This document shows positions 30,607 to 35,721 of a stretch of 35,721 nucleotides of DNA, piece after piece. Position numbers and translations under genes: made by a program. The stretch's first letter is position 1. The number at the start of each line of letters is the position of its first letter. This stretch comes from CAMAVK01 sp964362485. Its GTDB lineage: Archaea > Nanobdellota > Nanobdellia > Woesearchaeales > GW2011-AR9. The stretch spans positions 1 to 35,721 of the forward strand of contig CAYIEX010000002.1 of the NCBI GenBank assembly GCA_964362485.1, in the 5' to 3' direction. Below the pieces are notes generated by a model. That model saw only the letters and a program-made list of their open reading frames with translations, ran no database searches and was not told the DNA's origin.

Positions 30607-31056
30607 ATGATCCATTCTGAACAAGTAAAAACATTATTGTGGTCGGTTCTAGGTCTAGCTGGAATAATCACATTCTGGCGTGGAATTTGGGAAGGCGCAT
30701 CCTACATCCCAATCATTGACTCCCTTTGGATAAGTCTATTTTTAGGCCTGATCATGATGGCAATTACAGCATTCATGTTCCAAAATCAGCCGCTACAAAG
30801 TTCAGAGAAAATAATTCGCTCTCTGCAAAACCATCCTCAAAAACAGGAATTTCATCTCAAATATAGAGACAACTTAATCAATAAAGAAGTAGCCATTCCT
30901 GCCCATCACATTAAAAAAGTTCAAAAAGGTTTTGTCACCATTGAAGATAAAGACACCGGAATGGATTACTTCTTGCCCATTGAACGTATCGTAGAAACAA
31001 CCTTCCAAGGTAAAACGCATTGGAAGAAAGCCAAGAAAGCAGAGGAAGCAGCATGA
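30607..31056 (+). CDS. Two-helix membrane protein with C-terminal basic domain (paralogue 1)
   Basis: A 149-residue protein with membrane helices at about 8-27 (TLLWSVLGLAGIITFWRGIW) and 38-58. A cytoplasmic-type domain follows: FHLKYRDNLINKEVAIPAHHIKKVQKGFVTIEDKDTGMDYFLPIERIVETT. Its IP-x-HHI-KKV pattern recalls DUF504-type RNA/nucleotide-end-binding modules (IPxHRIxxI), a weak resemblance. The next gene is a clear paralogue and overlaps by ATGA. Confidence 0.75.
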   Translation: MIHSEQVKTLLWSVLGLAGIITFWRGIWEGASYIPIIDSLWISLFLGLIMMAITAFMFQNQPLQSSEKIIRSLQNHPQKQEFHLKYRDNLINKEVAIPAHHIKKVQKGFVTIEDKDTGMDYFLPIERIVETTFQGKTHWKKAKKAEEAA

Positions 31057-31490
31057 TAATGCGCGAACAAGACAAGCACTTTCTCTGGTCACTCTTTGGA
31101 GCCATCGGTCTGATCCTTTTCTGGCGCGGTGTCTGGGAGCTTCCCGCAGACCTTCACTTCAATGATTTACACTGGATCAGCCTTTTTATAGGTTTACTAA
31201 TCCTCACCATCTCCGGACTTGTCTTTCGTGAGTTCGATCCTCTTGGTGGACTTGAAAAAACCTTAGGCAACACATTTCGCCATATTTACAATGCCCAAGA
31301 TAAGGCAAACTATGTCATAATTTATCATCACCCCGGTTTAAAAAAGGATGTACATATCAACGGCGCTGCCTTGCGAAGTGTAGAACAAAACTACCTCATC
31401 TTTGAAGATGCTAAGAAAAAAGAATTCTTCGTGCCATTCGACCATATTACTGAAATTAATCATGACGGAAAAATGTATTGGCGATTCTAA
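31053..31490 (+). CDS. Two-helix membrane protein with C-terminal basic domain (paralogue 2)
   Basis: A 145-residue protein with the same layout: HFLWSLFGAIGLILFWRGVWE, then WISLFIGLLILTISGLVF, then YVIIYHHPGLKKDVHINGAALRSVEQNYLIFEDAKKKEFFVPFDHITEI. The shared FWRG-[IV]-WE and W-I-S-L-F signatures show tandem duplication. The start at 31053 (ATGATAATG) overlaps the upstream stop; an in-frame upstream ATG at 31020 lies inside the neighbour. Its stop overlaps the next start as TAATG. The pair may form a heteromeric membrane complex serving the pilin-like protein. Confidence 0.75.
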   Translation: MIMREQDKHFLWSLFGAIGLILFWRGVWELPADLHFNDLHWISLFIGLLILTISGLVFREFDPLGGLEKTLGNTFRHIYNAQDKANYVIIYHHPGLKKDVHINGAALRSVEQNYLIFEDAKKKEFFVPFDHITEINHDGKMYWRF

Positions 31491-32098
31491 TGAAACACAA
31501 CACTCAAACGACCAATCATCGGCAGCCAAAAAAGCGAATTCTCAGTAAAAAAGCAATCACTGCTATAATGGGAACGGTTCTGCTCATCACCTTTGCTGTT
31601 GCTATCGGCTCCGTCGTAATGAGCTTAGGTAGTGCTGAAGTGGAAGAGGAAGCAGAATGTGCCATAGATATCAACATGAAATTAGCGCAAATCAAAGGCG
31701 TTGATCAATTATGCTATAATCAAGCTAAAAACACAATTACATTTACCATCGAAAACGGCAAGAATATCAAAGTAGAAGGTCTCATTATTAATATCCTAGG
31801 TACTGAAAAAGCAGAAACCGCAGAATTAAATGAAGCGAAAATCACCAAAGCCGGAACCTATTTGGGAAAAGTACCGTACAACAAAGTACTTGCCGGAGAT
31901 TTGCAACAGGTCAAAATTATCCCTAAAGTAACTCTCTATGATGAAGAACAAATTTGTACCGAAAAAGCACTTATCATTGAAGATTTTCCACTATGTCCCG
32001 GATCATCTGCCCCAGCTAAGACACAACCAAAAGCTCCTGCTGCGAAAAAACCAGCCACTTCTCCTGCAAAAAAAGCACCAGTGAAGATAACAAACTAA
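31490..32098 (+). CDS. Type IV pilin-like membrane protein
   Basis: A 202-residue protein. A basic N-terminus (KKRILSKKAITAIMG) leads into a hydrophobic helix TVLLITFAVAIGSVVMSLG (about 27-47), the layout of archaeal type IV pilins and DUF1628-like proteins, with a possible class III signal cut before AITAI. The ectodomain has two conserved-looking cysteines (ECAID, QLCYN) plus ICTEK and FPLC. Its end VPYNKVLAGDLQQVKI is shared with the protein at 19141. The tail is Ala/Pro/Lys-rich. It is coupled to the two membrane paralogues, so they may help its assembly or anchoring. Confidence 0.72.
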   Translation: MKHNTQTTNHRQPKKRILSKKAITAIMGTVLLITFAVAIGSVVMSLGSAEVEEEAECAIDINMKLAQIKGVDQLCYNQAKNTITFTIENGKNIKVEGLIINILGTEKAETAELNEAKITKAGTYLGKVPYNKVLAGDLQQVKIIPKVTLYDEEQICTEKALIIEDFPLCPGSSAPAKTQPKAPAAKKPATSPAKKAPVKITN

Positions 32099-32127
32099 GC
32101 CCCAACGTGGTTGTCACTTCCAGGCAT

Positions 32128-32436
32128 TCAGCGAGAAGATTGTAGATCCTCAATGAGCTTCTTAATTTCATCAATCGAACGGATTCCTTTAACAAACAGT
32201 CCTTGGGGATAAACACAAGCAACCCCGCCTTCTGCATTACAAAAACCAAGACACGAAGCCTTCGTACAATACACCTCGCCCGTCCACCCTTCACTTCGAA
32301 CCCACTCTTTTAACGTATTTACATCCTCTACTTTGATACGCGGTCCACAACTCGGCTTCGTATTACCAGCAATTCCGCTGCGATCATTAACGCACACAAA
32401 CACATGCAATTTTGGTTTAACCGGGATAAATTCCAT
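32128..32436 (-). CDS. Thioredoxin-like [2Fe-2S] ferredoxin
   Basis: A 102-residue protein. HVFVCVNDRSGIAGNTKPSCGP and VYCTKASCLGFCNAEGGVACVYPQGLFVKGI match the thioredoxin-like [2Fe-2S] ferredoxin family (C-x10-14-C, then C-x3-C within S-C-LG-x-C). Cluster ligands are probably the cysteines of CVND, SCGP, ASCLG and GFC, with YC and AC as extras. It is an electron carrier, and its partner enzyme is not in view. It sits 13 nt after the degenerate receiver gene. Confidence 0.9.
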   Translation of the reverse strand: MEFIPVKPKLHVFVCVNDRSGIAGNTKPSCGPRIKVEDVNTLKEWVRSEGWTGEVYCTKASCLGFCNAEGGVACVYPQGLFVKGIRSIDEIKKLIEDLQSSR

Positions 32437-32449
32437 TTGCTTTTAGTCC

Positions 32450-32806
32450 TTACTTCTGCTCGCTCAAAGCCCGCTCCAATGCCGGAAAAAGCACTTTAGC
32501 AACAGTATAAGGCTTGTAACAAAAAGCAACATAATCAACACCTGCAACAAGACTAAAGCGAGATTCTATTTCCCTTCGAGTCAATGTTGATGAAATAATA
32601 AGTGGTACATGGAGTCTCTGCAATTCATCATAACATTCACGAAAATTATCAATACCAAAAGGTTCAACAATCGCCGCATCATATCGCGTGGGCGGTAGAG
32701 GAGACGGAAAATGATCATAACAATCCAAAACATGATCTTCTAAGAGATCAGTCTCTGGAAAACCAAAACGCGCCGAGCCAATATCAACAAGTAAAATGTG
32801 TGCCAT
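32450..32806 (-). CDS. Degenerate response-regulator receiver domain
   Basis: A 118-residue stand-alone receiver-like fold: ILLVDIGS at strand 1, YDAAIVEPFG at strand 3, VPLIISSTLT at strand 4, AGVDYVAF then YKPYTVAKVLFPALERAL. The lysine of the KP motif and the Ser/Thr switch are kept, but the phosphoacceptor Asp at the end of strand 3 is Glu (VEPFG), and only one of the two strand-1 acids remains (VDIGS). It probably cannot be phosphorylated and may be locked in one state. A TATA box (TTATAAATAG, about 32826-32836) lies 26 bp upstream. Its partner in the operon is the [2Fe-2S] protein. Confidence 0.75.
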   Translation of the reverse strand: MAHILLVDIGSARFGFPETDLLEDHVLDCYDHFPSPLPPTRYDAAIVEPFGIDNFRECYDELQRLHVPLIISSTLTRREIESRFSLVAGVDYVAFCYKPYTVAKVLFPALERALSEQK

Positions 32807-32893
32807 CTATTCTCAAGAAAAGATGCTATTTATAAGAATTACCCTCCATTTGTCACCCCAAACAAATATATACTCAAAAATATTCCTTGCATC

Positions 32894-33400
32894 ATGAACG
32901 AGTTTTGGGAAAAAGTCGAACACGTTAACGGCAAGCTAATTCCTTATTGTATTGTTCTTCTCCTCATCATCATCATTGTTGAAGTATTTTTACACATTGA
33001 AAATCATCTTGTTCATCTCATCCTTAAAATTGTAGATTATATCATTATAACCATCTTCATTGTTGATTTAGTCTGTTTAGCAATAAAAGCTAAACATCAA
33101 GGGCATGGTGTAGGTTACTTTCTTAAAAAATACTGGCTGGACATTCTCGCTGTTTTTCCCTTCGTTCTCTTTTTAGAAGGCATCAGTCGTAGTTTTCGAT
33201 TGTTCACTGCAACCGAAAGTGTCGTTTTAGGCCAAGGTATTGTTCACGAATCACTAGAACTAACCAAAGCTACATCACGAGCAGAAAAACTCGTTAAAGT
33301 GGGAAGAGGTTTGCGTATAGGCGCGCGCGTAGTACGTGTAATCACCAAAAGCAATAGTATTATTCGTTTTAAACGAAAACAAATCAAATTCCCATTCTAA
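32894..33400 (+). CDS. Voltage-sensor-like membrane protein without pore
   Basis: A 168-residue protein. Membrane segments near 15-35 (YCIVLLLIIIIVEVFL) and 45-65 (IVDYIIITIFIVDLVCLAI) and a segment near 82-100 (YWLDILAVFPFVLFLEGI) match S1-S3 of ion-channel voltage sensors, where W-x-D-x-x-A-x-x-P-F is typical of S3. The last ~50 residues are arginine-rich (SRAEKLVKVGRGLRIGARVVRVITK) and could be a modified S4. No pore loop follows. I start at the ATG at 32894, 25 bp from the TATA box AAATATATAC (32865-32874), rather than upstream frames inside the promoter. Confidence 0.65.
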   Translation: MNEFWEKVEHVNGKLIPYCIVLLLIIIIVEVFLHIENHLVHLILKIVDYIIITIFIVDLVCLAIKAKHQGHGVGYFLKKYWLDILAVFPFVLFLEGISRSFRLFTATESVVLGQGIVHESLELTKATSRAEKLVKVGRGLRIGARVVRVITKSNSIIRFKRKQIKFPF

Positions 33401-33463
33401 TAAACAGTCTTTTCAGAAACAAGCTACTAAGTTCATCTCCGCAGCAAATACACCAGGAAATGA

Positions 33464-34714
33464 TTATGAAAACCGGAGATCGATAACCCGTTTTACTCTA
33501 TCCGCAACATACGCAGAAGCAAAAACTCTCTTGGTGGCAATACCTAAATCACGAACCTCATACGGTACACGAGCAAACAATGTACCCTCTTTAACAAACG
33601 TATCTCGATTTCTTTTCTTAAATTCAGCTGCAAATTCAACCATTGTAATGGGAGGCCCCTCACGAATAAAATGAGGAGGAAGTTCCTTCTTCTTCACAAC
33701 AAAGTACAACACAGCATGTGGTGCGACCCACTCCCATCCTTTACGATGAATCTCAAACGGTGAAAGACTAATCTCTATTTGCTCAAAGACTTTAAGTAAC
33801 TTTGAACCAACAACATCTTTTTTACCTGCGAGCGGCTCAATGACCGCAAAAACCAAGTGATGTTTTGCACGCTTAGTCTCGGCCGATAATGAATCGAAAT
33901 TTAACTGCTTTACAATAAAAAAATCCGAAGATGGCTTTTTAAGATAAGCTTTAGCACGTGCTTTAAAGAGACTAAATTTCTCTTTCCCCAGAGCCGCCGC
34001 CGCATTACGACTCTTATCCACCGGATCAATAACAATAAGTGGCGATTGCAATTTAGATTGGTTAAGCTCAAATAAAGCCATTTTTCGGGGATAATATTTC
34101 TCCACATCAATAATATGTGGTTCTTTCCAAGTGGTCGCCCCTTCTAGTAATTTTACAAAAGAGCCATAATGAACAACTACTATCTCCAGAACATAACCAC
34201 TAAAACCAGCAATATACGACTCTGCACCATAAAGATCAGCAGCTTTAGCAAATTGTTTTGCAAGACGTATCTCATCCTTAAGATTTTTAGCTTTCACATT
34301 CACCCACGCACTATGAAGAGGTGATATATCGGTAATATTTTTAGCCTCAGCCGCTTTAGAAATCTTAAGGATTGGAACAACCTCAAATGTAATGGATTCT
34401 ACTGCAAGTTGAAAATAATCTCGGCTTCCATGCAACCTTGTAATAACAGCCTTCGGAAACGCTTTTTTAAGCACAGGCTCAAGTAAATCAGAAAGTTGAG
34501 CTGACTTCTCTGCATACTTCTTGTAATCATAAATCACAAAAATATCCGCATCATGCGTAGGATTCAACCACGTATCCTTCGCACCACTTCCCCCCAAAAT
34601 AACCTGAGCATCATGTAACTTCGTTTGCAGGGTTGAAATAAAAGCCTGTACAGTACCTAAGAACACTTTTTTTTGAGTATCCGTAGGCTTAATTACTGCT
34701 AGTACCGACTCCAT
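33464..34714 (-). CDS. cca: CCA-adding tRNA nucleotidyltransferase (archaeal class I)
   Basis: It adds or repairs the 3' CCA of tRNA from CTP and ATP. At 416 residues it has family length. The catalytic palm shows GGSGAKDTWLNPTHDADIFVIYD (about 41-63), with GGS and the metal-binding D-x-D as DAD. A third acidic residue is expected in the strand ITFEVVPILK. The central and tail domains (HYGSFVKLLEGA, RKGWEWVAPHAVLYFVV) fit the class I fold. A TATA box (TTTTATATATATAC, 34737-34750) lies 27 bp upstream, so it is leaderless. The family's usual GGSxAKGTWL has D for G here. Confidence 0.95.
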   Translation of the reverse strand: MESVLAVIKPTDTQKKVFLGTVQAFISTLQTKLHDAQVILGGSGAKDTWLNPTHDADIFVIYDYKKYAEKSAQLSDLLEPVLKKAFPKAVITRLHGSRDYFQLAVESITFEVVPILKISKAAEAKNITDISPLHSAWVNVKAKNLKDEIRLAKQFAKAADLYGAESYIAGFSGYVLEIVVVHYGSFVKLLEGATTWKEPHIIDVEKYYPRKMALFELNQSKLQSPLIVIDPVDKSRNAAAALGKEKFSLFKARAKAYLKKPSSDFFIVKQLNFDSLSAETKRAKHHLVFAVIEPLAGKKDVVGSKLLKVFEQIEISLSPFEIHRKGWEWVAPHAVLYFVVKKKELPPHFIREGPPITMVEFAAEFKKRNRDTFVKEGTLFARVPYEVRDLGIATKRVFASAYVADRVKRVIDLRFS

Positions 34715-35035
34715 AATTCCCTCTAAATCAGCATTGTTTTATATATATACCGAAGGCAATATCCAAAGCAACACCGAAGGCAAGTTATTTCCGCATCGCA
34801 ACCCTAGCCTTCATATCGGCAAGGTATTAGGCAATAGTACTAATTAAAGTGAATTTTGCCTCCATTTTATCAATTATAAAAAGTTCACTATAAATTCAAA
34901 TATGGAGTATCCTTAGAGTATATTGGCGTAGACACACACCAGCACAATGTCGACCACAAAAACGCATTTCCTCGTGCTTAACCTAGTGTCCCGCGTTACG
35001 ATATCTATTTAAAGAAGGTATTCCTTGAGCCTGCT
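34715..35035. promoter_or_regulatory. Intergenic region with cca promoter and direct repeats
   Basis: It contains the cca TATA box (34737-34750). ACCGAAGGCAA occurs twice, 24 bp apart (34749-34759, 34773-34783), and the second copy can also pair with GCCTTC...TCGG (34807-34819). AT-rich sequence follows to the TATA box of the next gene (CTATTTAAAG, 35005-35014). No gene was found; the ORFs present are under 25 codons. Confidence 0.5.
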
Positions 35036-35320
35036 ATGCCTGTTTTGAGATCAAAAATAAACTGTTACAAGTGTAAAAGACCTGTTGATCGATCGCAGAC
35101 TCTCTTCTTAGGTACCGTAGGAGAGGAGCGACGTTATGAATGCTTTACATGCTACAAACAAAAAGGAAAAGAGCGAGTTGAAGACCCCATGAGTGAAAAA
35201 ATTAATCTTTATTGTGAACGATGCAATTACAAATTTAAATCACGAACATCTCTTTGTCCGTACTGCAGCAAAAGTGACAAAGTTGTCTCCGGTGATGTAT
35301 CAATGCGTGACCTCATTTAG
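35036..35320 (+). CDS. Double zinc-ribbon protein
   Basis: A 94-residue protein with two cysteine clusters: INCYKCKRPVD with CFTCYKQKG (about 9-40), and LYCERCNYKFKSRTSLCPYCSKSDK (about 58-81). Each is a C-x2-C...C-x2-C zinc site. The second (KFKSRTSLCPYC) is typical of rubredoxin-like or hydrogenase/HypA-like ribbons found in many archaeal small proteins. The basic surface suggests nucleic-acid binding, unproven. A TATA box 26 bp upstream suggests a leaderless mRNA. Confidence 0.85.
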   Translation: MPVLRSKINCYKCKRPVDRSQTLFLGTVGEERRYECFTCYKQKGKERVEDPMSEKINLYCERCNYKFKSRTSLCPYCSKSDKVVSGDVSMRDLI

Positions 35321-35378
35321 AAATTGAAAGTATCCTAGAAACGAACATTTATCTACTTTCATTTCTATAAAAGAATCT

Positions 35379-35721
35379 ATGAACTACTCTTTTAAATTTT
35401 ATATGGGTATCATCTTTATAATACTAAGCCTCCTCATAGGTAAAATTACCACTCTCAGTTTTTTCTTTCACTTAAACGATCCATTAATTCGTAACCTTTC
35501 GATTGTAATCTATATTCTCAGTTGGCCCTTACTCATCGTTGGTGCAATTTGGGTAGGACGCGAATACGCAAATTCCATCAAAAAATATGCCAGCTACCGG
35601 TTTTACGGCCAAACGATAAAGAAAGGAACCCAGCACGCCATCCACAAAACCAAGCAAATACACAATCAAGTTCGTGAGCAGGTTAAAACAAGGATAGAGC
35701 GGGTTAAGAAGAACCGTGACC
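35379..35721 (+). CDS. Two-helix membrane protein with basic tail (partial)
   Basis: An open frame of 114 residues leaves the window. It has helices at about 9-30 and 41-62 (NLSIVIYILSWPLLIVGAIWVGREY), then a basic, probably coiled-coil cytoplasmic segment (HAIHKTKQIHNQVREQVKTRIERVKK). TTCTATAAAA near 35364-35373 is close to the first ATG (35379), so the second ATG (35403) could be the true start. Function unknown. Confidence 0.7.
   Translation, partial: MNYSFKFYMGIIFIILSLLIGKITTLSFFFHLNDPLIRNLSIVIYILSWPLLIVGAIWVGREYANSIKKYASYRFYGQTIKKGTQHAIHKTKQIHNQVREQVKTRIERVKKNRD

Noticed and set aside
30433..30624. 63-residue ORF on the minus strand
   Set aside because: It runs through the MITE-like inverted repeats and the promoter of the opposite gene and has no domain.
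34749..34819. tRNA or CRISPR repeat
   Set aside because: There are only two short copies, no spacer regularity, and no T-loop or cloverleaf.

Overview
The window looks like a chromosomal segment of a small-genome archaeon, most likely DPANN and of Woesearchaeota/Pacearchaeota type. The evidence is an archaeal information-processing set (archaeal IleRS, archaeal/eukaryotic-type ProRS with a zinc tail, ribosomal protein S6e, class I CCA-adding enzyme, archaeal YchF), an archaeal FtsZ, KaiC-like ATPases, a type IV pilin-like N-terminus and many TATA boxes about 25-28 bp before start codons, which suggests leaderless mRNAs. No rRNA, tRNA or CRISPR array was seen. The lineage call is inference. 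Layout: (1) 1-1525, minus: a 45-residue ribbon-helix-helix protein coupled by ATGA overlap to a large unknown protein that runs off the left edge. (2) 1661-2841: an FKBP isomerase with a cysteine-repeat tail, then a DUF1461-like membrane protein. (3) 2842-3187: a non-coding, structured stretch with an unusually strong promoter. (4) 3188-5138: a membrane-anchored winged-helix regulator overlapping a bacterial-type sigma-70 factor that keeps regions 1.2, 2, 3 and 4. This is the most striking single gene here, since archaeal RNA polymerase normally uses TBP and TFB. (5) 5235-14110: IleRS, unknowns, a Nudix hydrolase, an exported HExxH protein, two paralogous unknowns and ProRS. (6) 14253-18700: a secreted transglutaminase-like protein, an unknown, FtsZ with a dyad beside its TATA box, and a divergent nitroreductase/winged-helix pair whose spacer holds ATTCC boxes at an exact 19-bp period. 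(7) 18746-23651: S6e with small membrane proteins, a VOC protein, an OB-fold protein, an AlaE-like transporter and YchF. (8) 23705-29738: a compact minus-strand operon of five genes: a double-domain KaiC, two KaiC-like proteins without a Walker A, a single-domain KaiC with a long lysine-rich arm, and a membrane protein with a multi-domain Ig-like ectodomain. It is flanked by a tyrosine-recombinase tail on one side and an AlbA_2-like N-terminal fragment on the other. (9) 29868-35721: a YdjM-like membrane hydrolase; a 132-bp MITE-like element with 16-bp terminal inverted repeats and an 8-bp target duplication; a three-gene membrane/pilin-like operon; a [2Fe-2S] protein paired with a degenerate receiver; a poreless voltage-sensor-like protein; the CCA enzyme; a double zinc-ribbon protein; and a partial membrane protein. 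Two regulatory themes stand out: a foreign-type initiation factor embedded among archaeal promoters, and a KaiC-centred membrane signalling cassette that may have arrived by integration.
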